The translations under genes were made by a program, and so were the position numbers. Positions 28,184-37,631 of a stretch of DNA of 64,000 nt are shown piece after piece. Below the pieces are notes generated by a model. It did no database searches, had not been told where the DNA came from, and saw only the letters and a program-made list of their open reading frames with translations. The stretch is taken from the NCBI GenBank assembly GCA_963757115.1, contig CAVWQV010000018.1, positions 62,001-126,000 on the forward strand, in the 5' to 3' direction. Position 1 is the first letter of the stretch. Every line of letters starts with the position of its first letter. The DNA is from CAVWQV01 sp963757115 (GTDB lineage: Bacteria > Pseudomonadota > Alphaproteobacteria > Acetobacterales > Acetobacteraceae).

Positions 28184-29233
28184 ATGAAGCGAAATCGCCT
28201 GCTGCTTGGGGTTGTTTTTGCGCTGGGCTTGGCGGTGGGCGGGCATGCGCTGTTCTGGCATGGGGCGGAACAGCGGCTTCGCGCCGGAGTTGACGCATGG
28301 ATTGCGGAGCGACGGGCGGCCGGATGGCGGGTGCAAGCGGCCGAGCCGGTTGCAGCGGGCTGGCCCCTCGCCGCTCGACTGATCCTCAAGGACGTGTCCG
28401 TGGAGGGAGCGGCAGACGAGATTCCCGACGGGTTCAGCTGGCGGGCCGAGCGGGTTACGGTCGGAGTGGCGTTGCTGCACCCGCGTGTGCTCTTCGTGGT
28501 GCCGGCCGAGGAGCAGCATCTGCGGCTCGGCCGCCTGCCCGATCTCGGCTACACGGCGGACCGGTTACGCATCGAGATCCCACTCGACCCCGCGGCACAA
28601 GCGGACGTCGCCGATCTCACCGGAGAAATGCTGCGCGTCGGCTTCCCCGTCGGGCGGCAGACGGCGACGTTGACGGTCGGCTTGCTTCGCGTCCGCACGG
28701 AGTTTCATCCGGACGCGCGGGCGGGACAGCCCGCCCTTGGGACCACCGCGAGCGTCGAGGCAGTCGCGTTGCCGCCGCCGCTGCATTCGGCACTCGGCGG
28801 CCGCATCTCGGCTGTTAGCATCGACGGCGTGGTGAGCGGTCCCGTGCCGCCCGCACTCTCACTGACCGAACGCGCGCTCGCCTGGCGCGATGGCGGGGGA
28901 ACGCTGGACATTCCGCACGTGGCGTTCGGGTGGGGCCCGCTCGGCGTGACCGGAAATGCCAAATTGCTGCTCGACGGAAATTTGCAGCCGATCGGGACCG
29001 GCACCGCGAGGATGGTGGGCTATGTGGAAGCGGTGGATGCCTTGGCGCGCGGCGGCGCGATCAGCTCCGGCGCCGCGGTTGCGATCAAGGCCGTTGCCGC
29101 GCTCATCGCGTCGACCCCCGAAGGGGGCGGCCCATCGGAAGTCGAGCTGCCGCTAACCCTGCGGGATAGGACATTGTCGGCCCGGCAGATCCCGCTCGCG
29201 CGGCTGCCGACGCTCGCTTGGCCGCCCACGTGA
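28184..29233 (+). CDS. DUF2125 domain-containing envelope protein
   Basis: An intact protein of 349 residues found widely in Alphaproteobacteria. The signal-anchor LLLGVVFALGLAVGGHALFW is followed by the DUF2125 pattern: WHGAEQRLRAGVDAWIAERR, GWRVQAAEPVAAGWPLAARL, VTVGVALLHPRVLFVVPA and a C-terminal RTLSARQIPLARLPTLAWPP. The ATG at 28184 is preferred to a TTG five codons upstream. It is probably periplasmic and membrane-anchored. The role is unknown. Confidence 0.8.
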   Translation: MKRNRLLLGVVFALGLAVGGHALFWHGAEQRLRAGVDAWIAERRAAGWRVQAAEPVAAGWPLAARLILKDVSVEGAADEIPDGFSWRAERVTVGVALLHPRVLFVVPAEEQHLRLGRLPDLGYTADRLRIEIPLDPAAQADVADLTGEMLRVGFPVGRQTATLTVGLLRVRTEFHPDARAGQPALGTTASVEAVALPPPLHSALGGRISAVSIDGVVSGPVPPALSLTERALAWRDGGGTLDIPHVAFGWGPLGVTGNAKLLLDGNLQPIGTGTARMVGYVEAVDALARGGAISSGAAVAIKAVAALIASTPEGGGPSEVELPLTLRDRTLSARQIPLARLPTLAWPPT

Positions 29234-29275
29234 TTTCGCTTCCAAACGGCACGGATTTGCGGTAGATTCACGACC

Positions 29276-29323
29276 ATGAATACCGGGATGAAGATTACGC
29301 GAATTATTCGCCCGGCTGTTTAA
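29276..29323 (+). CDS. Possible 15-residue leader peptide
   Basis: ATG at 29276 opens MNTGMKITRIIRPAV, ending in TAA at 29321-29323. Its last codons lie inside a perfect hairpin, 54 bp before an ACT-domain gene. The position and hairpin resemble a translational attenuator, but there is no run of identical regulatory codons beyond three isoleucines, so it may not be translated. Confidence 0.3.
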   Translation: MNTGMKITRIIRPAV

Positions 29324-29331
29324 CAGCCGGG
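29311..29331 (+). promoter_or_regulatory. Perfect 8-bp hairpin in leader of ACT-domain gene
   Basis: CCCGGCTG (29311-29318) and CAGCCGGG (29324-29331) flank the loop TTTAA, which includes the leader stop codon. No U-run follows, so it is not a standard intrinsic terminator. It may be a leader-regulated structure or an end element of the upstream transcript. Confidence 0.45.
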
Positions 29332-29376
29332 GCCGCTTCGCGCCGTCTTCTTCATCGTTTCCGGGAGCTTATTCAA

Positions 29377-29658
29377 GTGTCTGAATTATATGCCGCGCCA
29401 AATGCGGTCGCCGTCCGCTTCATGCTAGACGCCCATCCGTCACCCGGGTTGCTGCCCCGTCTGCTGCAACCTTTCGCCAAGCGTGATCTCACGCCCGACC
29501 GGATGTGGTCTCATCGCAATGGCGAGGTGGTCCATGTGGAAATCGCGATGGAAGCCATGCCGGTTGAAGTTGTGCACCTGGTCGAAGGCAATCTCCGCCA
29601 AATCGTAGGGGTGAGCCAGGTCGTCCAGGTGCGGCCCGCTGCAGTGCGCGCGGCGTAA
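29377..29658 (+). CDS. ACT-domain protein resembling acetolactate synthase small subunit
   Basis: 93 residues, one intact frame, GTG start with GGGAG upstream. The layout VAVRFMLDAHPSPGLLPRLL, KRDLTPDRMWSHRNGEVVHV and HLVEGNLRQIVGVSQVVQV has the beta-alpha-beta-beta-alpha-beta pattern of an ACT domain and resembles IlvM/IlvN-type regulatory subunits. No large subunit is nearby. It is probably an amino-acid-sensing regulator; the ligand is unknown. Confidence 0.6.
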   Translation: MSELYAAPNAVAVRFMLDAHPSPGLLPRLLQPFAKRDLTPDRMWSHRNGEVVHVEIAMEAMPVEVVHLVEGNLRQIVGVSQVVQVRPAAVRAA

Positions 29659-29778
29659 CGGAGAGCGGGCGGCGGCTTTTCGTGCTTCACGGCCACAGGG
29701 TGTGACGCGACGGCCGCTTTCCCTCTGGTCCCCGACATGTCAGACCACCATCCGGTCTTCACGGTCGGGGCGGTTCAC

Positions 29779-31196
29779 ATGAGCCAGGGCATCGACGCGC
29801 TGATCCTCGCCCGAGCGCAGTTCGCGTTCACGCTGGCATTCCACATCCTGCTGCCGGCGTTCTCCATCGGGCTTGCGAGCTACCTCATGGTGCTTGAAGC
29901 GCTCTGGCTGCGGACTGAGCGGCAGGTCTACCTCGATTTATTCCAATACTGGCTCAAGATCTTCGCCATCAGCTTCGCCATGGGCGTCGTCTCGGGCCTG
30001 GTGATGTCCTATGAGTTCGGCACCAACTGGGCGGTATTTGCCGACAAGGCGGGACCAATTGTTGGGCCGCTGATGGGCTACGAGGTGCTGACCGCCTTCT
30101 TTTTGGAAGCGGGTTTCCTCGGCGTGATGCTGTTCGGGTTATCGCGCGTGCCGCGTCAGCTTCACTTCATTGCGACCTGCCTCGTCGCCGCCGGAACGTT
30201 GATGAGCGCGTTCTGGATACTGTCGGCGAACTCGTGGATGCAAACGCCGCAAGGCTTCACGCGCGAAGCCGACGGGCGGTTCAGCCCGGCCGACTGGTGG
30301 GCGATCATCTTCAACCCCTCGTTCCCGTATCGCTTGGTTCACATGGTGATCGCCTCCTATCTCACCGTGGCGTTCGTAGTAGGCGCCGTCGGGGCGTTTC
30401 ATCTTCTTCGCGATCGCCAGAACGTTGCCGCGCGGACAATGTTTTCCATGGCGATGTGGATGGCGACGTTGGTCGCTCCGCTCCAACTCTTCGCTGGCGA
30501 CCAGCATGGACTGAATACCTTGCAACACCAGCCGGCGAAGATCGCCGCACTCGAGGGTGATTTCGAGAGCACGCCCGGGCAGCCACTGATCCTGTTCGGC
30601 TGGCCGAACATGAAAACCGAGACGACCGACTACAAGATAGCAATTCCCCATCTAGGCGCCCTCGTGCTGACCCACTCCTGGGATGGCTCAATACGGGGGC
30701 TGAAATCCTTCCCGCGTGATGAACGGCCCTACTCGCCTGTGGTGTTCTTCGCCTTTCGCATCATGGTGGGGCTCGGCTTTCTAATGGCCGGTGTCGGGCT
30801 ATGGGGGCTGGTGCAGCGGCTCCGGGGCCGGCTCTACGACACTCGCTCGCTGCTTCGGGCCATGATCGTAATGGGACCGGCCGGGTTCCTCGCCATACTC
30901 GCGGGGTGGACCGTGACGGAGGTCGGGCGACAGCCCTACACGGTGTACGGGATGCTGCGCACCGCCGATAGCGTTTCTCCCATCGCACTCCCTGGAGTCG
31001 CCTCCTCCATCGTCGCGTTCGCGCTTGTCTACCTCATCGTGTTCGGCTCCGGGTTCACCTTCATCCTGCGCTTGATGCACCGGCCGCCCGCGGTCGGGAG
31101 CTTGGGCCGCCGAAGGGCGTGCCGGTGCGTTCGGCGGGGCTCACGGCGGCTCCCTCTTTGCACGAGGGCCGGCCCGAACACCCGGTCGCGACGTGA
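29779..31196 (+). CDS. cydA: Cytochrome bd-type ubiquinol oxidase subunit I (one frameshift)
   Basis: Quinol-oxidising, heme-bearing subunit of a cytochrome bd/CIO oxidase in the inner membrane. ATG 29779 (MSQGIDALILARAQFAFTLA) has a GGGGCGG upstream and matches family N-termini; an ATG 42 nt earlier is possible. Heme ligand regions are AFHILLPAFSIG and PYRLVHMVIASYL. The Q-loop begins AGDQHGLNTLQHQPAKIAA, and GWTVTEVGRQPYTVYGMLRT is conserved. About 472 residues imply a short Q-loop, as in CIO enzymes. The frame changes near 31098, after the last helix, and ends in TGA overlapping cydB as GTGA. Confidence 0.93.
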
Positions 31197-32196
31197 GCCT
31201 TCCAGCCATCTGGGCCGGGCTGATCGCGTTCGCGGTTCTGGCCTATGTGCTGCTCGACGGGTTCGACCTCGGCACCGGTCTCCTGTTCGCGGCCGAGCGC
31301 GAGGAAGAGGACCGGGACGTGATGGTGAACACCATCGCCCCGACCTGGGACGGCAACGAGACCTGGCTCGTGCTCGGCGGCGGCGGCCTGTTCGCCGTGT
31401 TCCCCCTAGCCTACGCCATCATCATGCCGGCGATGTATCCCTTGATCATCGCAATGCTGCTCGGCCTGGTTTTCCGGGGCGTCGCGTTCGAGTTCCGCTT
31501 TCGGGCCGCAACCCCCGGCGGGCGCGCGATGTGGGACCGCGCCTTCCTGCTCGGCTCGTTCGTCGCGACCTTCGCGCAAGGGCTGACCTTGGGCGGGCTG
31601 CTGCAGGGCGTGCGCGTCGACGGCCGAGGTTACGGCGGCGGGTGGTGGGATTGGCTGACGCCGTTTTCCGTGCTGTGCGGGGTTGCCTTGGTGATCGGCT
31701 ACTCGCTGCTGGCCTCGTGCTGGCTGATCTGGCGCACCGAGGGTCCATTGCAGGCCCGCGCCCGCTCCCGCGCCCGGGTGCTCGGAATAGCGATGCTCGC
31801 GATGATCGTGGCGGTAAGCGTTTGGACGCCCCTGCTCGATAGAAACTTCCTGCTGCGCTGGTTTGCCTGGCCGAACATCGTGCTCGTGAGCCCGGTGCCG
31901 ATCCTGGTGCTGCTGGTGAGTTGGCTATTCTGGCGCGGTCTCCAGCGCGAGCATCACGTTACGCCGTTTGTTTGCGCGGAGGCTTGGTTCGTCCTGTGCT
32001 ATGCGGGGCTCGGCATCAGCCTCTGGCCGATGATGGTTCCTCCCACCATCACGATCTATGATGCGGCGGCCCCGCCCACGAGCCAGCTTTTTTGCTGGTG
32101 GGCGCTGCGGTGCTGATCCCGATCATCCTGGCCTACACCGGCCTGAGTTACTGGGTGTTCCGCGGCAAGGTGCGGCCAGGCGCGCACTATCATTAG
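31193..32196 (+). CDS. cydB: Cytochrome bd-type ubiquinol oxidase subunit II (one frameshift)
   Basis: Membrane partner of CydA. Signatures are FAVLAYVLLDGFDLGTGLLF, APTWDGNETWLVLGGGGLFA, YPLIIAMLLGLVFRGVAFEF and WDRAFLLGSFVATFAQGLTLG. At 32085 a run of T bases is one short of keeping frame; restoring it gives LFLLVGAAVLIPIILAYTG and the normal end FRGKVRPGAHYH at TAG 32194-32196. About 334 residues. No cydC, cydD or cydX is visible beside it. Confidence 0.93.
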
Positions 32197-32303
32197 CGCG
32201 GTGCGCGATTTGCTGATTGTCGTGCAGCTCCATCTGTGAGGGGTCGCCGAAACCCCGACGACCGGTCGCCGTTGCTGCCGGCGGACGATGGAGGGGCCGA
32301 GTG

Positions 32304-33370
32304 ATGGCGCAGCGTGATGATAGGCGGTCAGGGGGGCCGGTTGGTCACGACCCCCTGCGGCGCAGCTTGTTGCTCGGCGGCGGCCTCGCTGCGGGCGCGG
32401 CATTTGCGGGCGTAGCGGCGGCGCGAGAACGGACCGACACCGACCCGCACGTGCTCGACGGCAAGCCGATGCCCGAGCCGCCGGGAGCAAGAGCGCGGGC
32501 CCTATCAAGGCGGGTCGCGGGTCCATGCTCAACGGGAAAGTGGCCGTGGTCACCGGGGGTGCCAGGGGCATCGGGCGGGCGATCGCCGTCGAGTTCGCTG
32601 CCAACGGCGCCGACGTCGTGGTGCTCGACATCGCGGGTCCCGTCAGCCCGGCTTCGGACGCCAAACCGGCGACGCCCGAGGATCTCGCGCAAACCGTGCG
32701 GCAAATCCGAGCATATGGCCGACGAGCAGACGCGATCCGCGCCGATATCCGCGATATCGGAGCGTTGCGCGCGGCGGCGGACCAAGTGGAGCGCGACTAC
32801 GGCAAGATCGACATCGTGGTGGCGGATGCGGCAATTCAGCGCTGGAAACCGCTGCTCGAGATGGACGACGCCGATTGGCGCGACGTGATCGACAACAACC
32901 TCAACGGCACGGCCAATACCATCCGTGCTTTCGCGCCCAAGATGGTGCCGCGACGTCACGGGCGGATCATCGTGCTGTCGTCCATGCAGGGAAAGCACGG
33001 CACCAAGGATGCGGCGAGCTACTCGGCGTCCAAATGGGGCATTCTAGGCTTGATGAAGTCGGCGGCGCTTGAGCTCGGGCAGTACAACATCACCGTGAAC
33101 GCGCTGATCCCAGGCTTGGTCGACACGCCGTTGACCCGGTACGAGAAGCGGCTGGCGGAAAGCATGGCGGAGACGGGTCAGAAGCCGCCCGCCCAGCCCA
33201 CGCCGCAGCAGGCATGGGACGTGCGAGCACCCACCGTGGCGCTGAAAGTCGGCTGGTTGCAGCCGGACGACATCTCGCCGGCCGCCGTGTTTCTGGCCTC
33301 CGACGCTGCGGCGATGGTCACCGGGGCGGAGTACGAGGTGACGGGCGGCGACAGCGCCAAGGACGTCTGA
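32304..33370 (+). CDS. SDR oxidoreductase with twin-arginine leader (one frameshift)
   Basis: ATG 32304 opens a leader with DPLRRSLLLGGGLAAGAAFA, a twin-arginine-type signal, then VLDGKPMPEPPGA. After a frame change near 32500 the short-chain dehydrogenase follows: KVAVVTGGARGIGRAIAVEF (NAD-binding), VADAAIQRWKPLLEMDDADW, VLSSMQGKHGTKDAASYSAS (Ser, YxxxK) and NALIPGLVDTPLTRYEKRLA. The catalytic domain resembles the carveol-dehydrogenase or mycofactocin-associated branch. About 355 residues. Export of an SDR is unusual; the leader might instead be retained. The substrate is unknown. Confidence 0.75.
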
Positions 33371-33371
33371 C

Positions 33372-33824
33372 CTAGCGCGCGAACGCCTCGTCGGCCAGGG
33401 CGGCCTCGAGGCGGTCGAAGCTGCTGCTCCAGCCCTCTCCGTGGCCTTCCCGCTCGTCGTCCGACGGCAAGCCCGCGTGGCGCATGGTCATGCGCGTCCG
33501 CTCACCCTCATCGTCAAACACGAGCGTGACCATCGTCTCGACTCCCCGATCGCCGCGGTTGTCCCAGACGAAGGTGAAACTGAGGCGCTCCGGTTCCGCC
33601 ACTTCGCGAAACTCCCCATGCTGCCAGAGTTCCTCGCCGGTCTCCGCCGAGCGGAGGCAGCCGCGCCACGCTCCGCCCGGCCGGACGTCCATCTCCAGCC
33701 GAACCGCCGGGTAGTTTTTCGGCCCCCACCAGCGTACGGCGTGTGTCGGGTCGGTCCAGGCCCGGAACACGAGTGTGCGGGGCGCCGCGAAAACCCGGGT
33801 GATGGTGAGCGCCGGTTCGCTCAC
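33372..33824 (-). CDS. SRPBCC/AHSA1-type domain protein
   Basis: 150 residues with the START-like ligand-binding fold: ITRVFAAPRTLVFRAWTDPT, RWWGPKNYPAVRLEMDVRPG, GEFREVAEPERLSFTFVWDN and GWSSSFDRLEAALADE. GTG start overlaps the VOC gene stop (GTGA). It is the last gene of an ArsR-VOC-SRPBCC operon, a common trio in soil bacteria. The ligand is unknown. Confidence 0.85.
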   Translation of the reverse strand: MSEPALTITRVFAAPRTLVFRAWTDPTHAVRWWGPKNYPAVRLEMDVRPGGAWRGCLRSAETGEELWQHGEFREVAEPERLSFTFVWDNRGDRGVETMVTLVFDDEGERTRMTMRHAGLPSDDEREGHGEGWSSSFDRLEAALADEAFAR

Positions 33825-34237
33825 GCCGGGGGTTGCTCGCAATTCACCATCCAGGGCGTGCCGAAGCGGTCGGTCACCATGCCAAACCTTTTGGCCCAAA
33901 AGGTTTGCTGCATCGGCATCTGCGTCGTCCCGCCTTCGGACAGCGCGGCAAAGACGCGCTCGGCTTCTTCGGGCGTATCGACGCCCAGCATCACCGCAGC
34001 GCTCCCGGCGGCCGGCGCGCACGCGTTGGGCGGCCCGTCGGCCCCCATCAGCGAAACGCCCGCGACGTTCAGGCTGCAATGCATGACCCGGCCATGCGTT
34101 TCGGGAGGCATATCCGCGGCCATCGGCAACTCGCCGTAGCGCATGAGCATCTCCATGGTGCCGCCGAGCACGCGCTCGTAGAGCTGGAACGCCTCGGCGC
34201 ATTGTCCGTCGAAGCGCAGGTAGGGGTTGAGACGCAT
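33821..34237 (-). CDS. VOC family (PhnB-like) protein
   Basis: 138 residues, intact: MRLNPYLRFDGQCAEAFQLY, VLGGTMEMLMRYGELPM, RVMHCSLNVAGVSLMGAD, and FGMVTDRFGTPWMVNCEQP. This is the PhnB/3-demethylubiquinone-methyltransferase-like branch of the vicinal oxygen chelate superfamily. It sits 9 bp after the ArsR-type regulator and is coupled to the SRPBCC gene. Confidence 0.88.
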   Translation of the reverse strand: MRLNPYLRFDGQCAEAFQLYERVLGGTMEMLMRYGELPMAADMPPETHGRVMHCSLNVAGVSLMGADGPPNACAPAAGSAAVMLGVDTPEEAERVFAALSEGGTTQMPMQQTFWAKRFGMVTDRFGTPWMVNCEQPPA

Positions 34238-34246
34238 GATGTCCTC

Positions 34247-34594
34247 CTATGAGCGCGGTTTGGTTGGGTCGGTGGTCTGGAGATCGCGCAGATAATCGTC
34301 GAGGCGGTCGAAGCTGCCGTCCCAGAACTGCCGGTAGCGCTCGAGCCAAGCCCAGGCGTCCCGCAACGGTGTTGCGTCGAGCCGGCACGGTCGCCATTGC
34401 GCGTCCCGCCCACGCACGATCAGGCCCGCGCGCTCCAGCACCTTGAGGTGCTTGGAGACCGCTGGAAGGCTGATCGCGAACGGGGCGGCAAGCTCGGTTA
34501 CCGTGGTCTCGCCTTGCGCCAGCCGGGTGAGAATGGCGCGGCGGGTCGGATCCGCGAGCGCGGCCAGCGTGCTGCTTAATCTGTCCTCCGGCAT
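34247..34594 (-). CDS. ArsR-family winged-helix regulator
   Basis: 115 residues. DPTRRAILTRLAQGETTVTE and PFAISLPAVSKHLKVLERAG form the winged helix-turn-helix typical of metalloregulator-like repressors that accompany SRPBCC genes. No metal-binding cysteine pair is present, so it probably senses something other than a thiolate-bound metal, or belongs to the non-metal subgroup. It heads the operon and probably autoregulates it. Confidence 0.88.
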   Translation of the reverse strand: MPEDRLSSTLAALADPTRRAILTRLAQGETTVTELAAPFAISLPAVSKHLKVLERAGLIVRGRDAQWRPCRLDATPLRDAWAWLERYRQFWDGSFDRLDDYLRDLQTTDPTKPRS

Positions 34595-34665
34595 CGCTCT
34601 AGACCAGTCGGTTACTTATCCGGTTGGATAACTACGGCGTGCGGCAGGCGCCGTCAAGCCTGTGC

Positions 34666-35281
34666 TCAAGGTCGCCGCTGCCGCCAGCGCCGCAGGACGA
34701 ACAGAACGACGGCTGCGACCAGAACCGCCCCGATCAAGGCGTCGAACCGGTGCAGCCACTCTTCCAAACGAGGGTCGTTGCTCCATCGCGCGCCGAGCTG
34801 CGCGCCCACGTAAGCGAGCGCATAGCACCACACGAAAGAACCAACGAAGGTGTAGAGCTGGAACGGGAACTGCCGCATCCGCGCCATCCCTGCCGGCAGC
34901 GCGATGAAGGTCCGGATCACCGGCAAGACGCGGGCAAGCAGCACCGCGGGCGTGCCGAAGCGGGCGAAGAAGCGTTCGGCGCGATGGAGGTCCTCCGTCT
35001 CCAGAAGCACCCATCGGCCCCATCGTTCGACGAACCGACGCCCACCCGTCGCCCCGACATAGTAGGCCACGGTGGAGCCGAGATTGCAGCCGATCGCCCC
35101 GGCCAGTGCTGCCTGAAACAAGCCGAACCGCCCGGTAGAAACAAGGTATCCCGCGAACGGCATGATGATCTCGGAAGGCAGCGGGATGCAGGCGGAACTC
35201 GATCGCCATGAGCAGCGCGACCCCCCCGTAGCCTCCTGCGGAGATCGCCGCAATGATCCACCCGCCGATCGCCTTGATCAT
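34666..35281 (-). CDS. DedA family membrane protein (one frameshift)
   Basis: About 204 residues. The start MIKAIGGWIIAAISAGGYGG leads into the first helix; a frame change near 35195 then gives CIPLPSEIIMPFAGYLVSTG, the DedA hallmark. LGSTVAYYVGATGGRRFVER, FARFGTPAVLLARVLPVIRT, FIALPAGMARMRQFPFQLYT and VGSFVWCYALAYVGAQLG follow. DedA proteins are involved in undecaprenyl-phosphate or phospholipid flipping and membrane homeostasis. Confidence 0.88.
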
Positions 35282-35407
35282 TCCGCTCGCCTTTTCTGCT
35301 GGCGCGCGCCTGTAGCACCGATCGCGGCTCGTTCACGAATGGGATCGTTCTGAATACGATAGCGCGCAAACTGAACAGAAAAGGAACATTAGGCGACATG
35401 GACATTG

Positions 35408-35430
35408 ATGCCCGGAACTTGTCCAGGCAT
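35408..35430. repeat. Imperfect palindrome of the ATGCCCGG-type
   Basis: ATGCCCGGA (35408-35416) and TCCAGGCAT (35422-35430) are near-perfect inverted arms, just upstream of mobA. The sequence looks like a degraded member of the short intergenic palindromes common in Alphaproteobacteria. A single copy was noticed in this window. Confidence 0.35.
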
Positions 35431-35457
35431 GACGAACCGGGCGGCGAAGGAAAGCGG

Positions 35458-36072
35458 ATGGAGAGCGTGGCCCCGGTCGTTGGGCTCGTGCTTGCGGGCG
35501 GGCGTGCTACTCGCATGGGCGGCGAGGAGAAGACCCTGCTTGACGTGGGCGGCCGGCCCATCCTCGCGCGGGTGCTCGGCGCGCTGCGGGCCGAGGTGGC
35601 GCTACTCGCGATCAGTGCCAACGGCGAGCCGGGGCGCTTTGCCTCGTTTGGCGTGCCCGTGCTCCCGGACCAAGCGGCCCATCGCGCCCGCGGACCGCTC
35701 GCGGGGCTACTGGCGGGGCTCGACTGGGCCGCGGGGCTTGGCGCGGCCGCCCTGCTTACTGCCCCCGGCGACACGCCGTTCCTGCCCGGCGGGCTCCGCG
35801 CGGCGCTGTGGCCCGCGCCTTCCTACGCTGCGTCAGGCGAGCGCGATCACCACCTTGTGGGCTTGTGGCCCGTCGTCTGCCGGGCGGCGCTGCGGGCCAA
35901 GCTCGACGTGGCCGGGCGCTTGGCGGTGTGGCGTTTCGGCGCCGAAATCGGCATGCGGCGGGTCGCCATCCCGTCCGGTTCCTTCGACCCGTTCCTGAAC
36001 GTCAACACGCCCGAGGACTTGGCGATGGCCCGGGCGATGGCTCGAGCGATGGCGGGGGAGGCTGCCCCTTGA
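35458..36072 (+). CDS. mobA: Molybdenum cofactor guanylyltransferase
   Basis: Attaches GMP to molybdopterin to form the MGD cofactor. The ATG at 35458 has GAAGGA upstream and gives MESVAPVVGLVLAGGRATRM; an ATG 60 nt earlier is less likely. Family motifs are LAGGRATRMGGEEKTLLDVG (nucleotide-binding) and TAPGDTPFLPGGL, then DHHLVGLWPV and FDPFLNVNTPEDL. Intact, 204 residues. The stop overlaps the fdhD start as TTGA. Confidence 0.92.
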   Translation: MESVAPVVGLVLAGGRATRMGGEEKTLLDVGGRPILARVLGALRAEVALLAISANGEPGRFASFGVPVLPDQAAHRARGPLAGLLAGLDWAAGLGAAALLTAPGDTPFLPGGLRAALWPAPSYAASGERDHHLVGLWPVVCRAALRAKLDVAGRLAVWRFGAEIGMRRVAIPSGSFDPFLNVNTPEDLAMARAMARAMAGEAAP

Positions 36073-36926
36073 CGACGATCGTTGATCCGCCCCGGCGAGC
36101 GCCCGTGCGCGGGTGCGAGACGCCGCCTGCGCATCGAAGCGTGGACGTGGACTCTTGGCGGCGCGGGGCGCTGCGTCCCTCCACCCGCGTTGTGCCGGAG
36201 GAGACGCCGGTAGCGCTGACCTACGGCCGGGTCACCCAAGCCGTGATGATGGCCACGCCGACCGATCTTGCCGATTTCGCGCTCGGCTTCAGCCTCAACG
36301 AGCGGATCGTCACCGATCCCTCGGAGATCGAGGCGCTCGACATCGTCGCGGTCGAACACGGGATCGAACTCAGGATGGACGTGGCCGATCGCTGTATGGA
36401 TGCCCTGCTGCGACGGCGCCGCTACATCGCGGGCGCCACGGGATGCGGCTTGTGCGGTCTCGAAAGCTTGGACGAAGCTCTCCGCGAACCGCCTCCGGTC
36501 GCCAGCGAACTCCGGGTCTCCGCCGCGACGCTCGCGGAGTTGCCGGCGAAACTCGCCCGACAACAGACGCTCAACCAGGCCACCCACGCGGTCCACGCGG
36601 CGGCGTTCTGGACGGAGCAACATGGGCTCACCCTGGTGCGTGAGGATGTCGGCCGACACAACGCGCTCGACAAGCTGGCCGGCGCTGTCACGCACAAACG
36701 CCTCCATGCCCCGGAAGGCGTGGTCACGCTCACCAGCCGCGTTTCGGTGGAACTCGTGCAGAAGGCAGCGCGGATGGGTGCTCCCATCATCATCGCGGTG
36801 TCGGTGCCGACGGCTCTCGCGTTGCGCGTGGCGGAAGCCGCCGGGATCACTGTCGTCGGCATAGCGCGGGACGATGGCTTCGAGGTGTTCACCCACCCCG
36901 AGCGGGTCGTCATGCCGGAACGCTGA
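36069..36926 (+). CDS. fdhD: Formate dehydrogenase accessory sulfurtransferase
   Basis: Delivers sulfur to the molybdenum cofactor of formate dehydrogenases. The TTG start at 36069 overlaps the mobA stop; a GTG at 36105 is the alternative. Signatures are EETPVALTYGRVTQAVMMAT, LADFALGFSLNERIV, the catalytic cysteine loop GCGLCGLESLDEAL, LVREDVGRHNALDKLAGAV, RVSVELVQKAARMGAPII and FTHPERVVM. 285 residues, intact. No formate dehydrogenase gene is in the window. Confidence 0.93.
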   Translation: MTTIVDPPRRAPVRGCETPPAHRSVDVDSWRRGALRPSTRVVPEETPVALTYGRVTQAVMMATPTDLADFALGFSLNERIVTDPSEIEALDIVAVEHGIELRMDVADRCMDALLRRRRYIAGATGCGLCGLESLDEALREPPPVASELRVSAATLAELPAKLARQQTLNQATHAVHAAAFWTEQHGLTLVREDVGRHNALDKLAGAVTHKRLHAPEGVVTLTSRVSVELVQKAARMGAPIIIAVSVPTALALRVAEAAGITVVGIARDDGFEVFTHPERVVMPER

Positions 36927-36951
36927 GCCGCCGCGCGCCCGCCGGAGATGG

Positions 36952-37513
36952 TCAGCGAGTAGCGTCCCCTGCGCCCTCCTCAGCATGGCCGCCTCGCTCC
37001 GAGCGGCCGATGAGCTCGATCGGCGCCGCGCGCGTTAGGACCAGATCGGCGATGCCCTCAATGTCGTCGAGACGGTAATGCGGGACGGCGAGCTCGGGCA
37101 TGGCAACATCCGATGCGACGGCCACGATCGACGGATCGCCGGGATGGAGGAGGGGCTTGCCGTTCGCCGTCCGATACACCTCGATCTTCGGATGGCCTTG
37201 GCGCTTGAACCCTTCGATCAGTACCAGATCCACGGGCTCCATGTGCGCCAGCAGCGCCGGCAGCTCAGGCTCGGCCTCGCCGCGCAGCTCGTGCATCAAC
37301 GCCCACCGCGCGTTGGAGGCGATGAGGACCTCTCGCGCCCCGGCCTCCCGATGTTCCCAGAGAATCCTTCCCGGGCTGGTCGATGTCGAAGCTGTGGTGG
37401 GCGTGCTTCACCGTGGAAATCCGAAGTCCCCGATGCGTCAGTGCCGGAATAAGGCGGCGCAGCAGGGTCGTCTTGCCGGCCCCGCTCCAGCCAGCGAGGC
37501 CGATCACCCGCAT
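36952..37513 (-). CDS. mobB: Molybdopterin-guanine dinucleotide biosynthesis protein B (one frameshift)
   Basis: GTP-binding helper of MobA. MRVIGLAGWSGAGKTTLLRR (P-loop) and STVKHAHHSFDIDQPGKDS start the protein; a frame change near 37365 leads to LMHELRGEAEPELPALLAHM, VDLVLIEGFKRQGHPKIEVY and the C-terminus. About 186 residues. It converges with mobA-fdhD, giving a cofactor-maturation cluster. Confidence 0.9.
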
Positions 37514-37631
37514 GAGGAGCGTGCGATCAGGGAAGAACAGGTGGGAATGAGGGGGGATTCCTCGTTGCGGTAACGTTCTCAGCCCGACGCCAAGTCAACG
37601 GAGATCACGTGGCCGACGACGATGGCGATCA

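Noticed and set aside
32080..32092. Slippery T-run in cydB as programmed frameshift
   Set aside because: CydB homologues need no frameshift; one missing T in a homopolymer explains the break.
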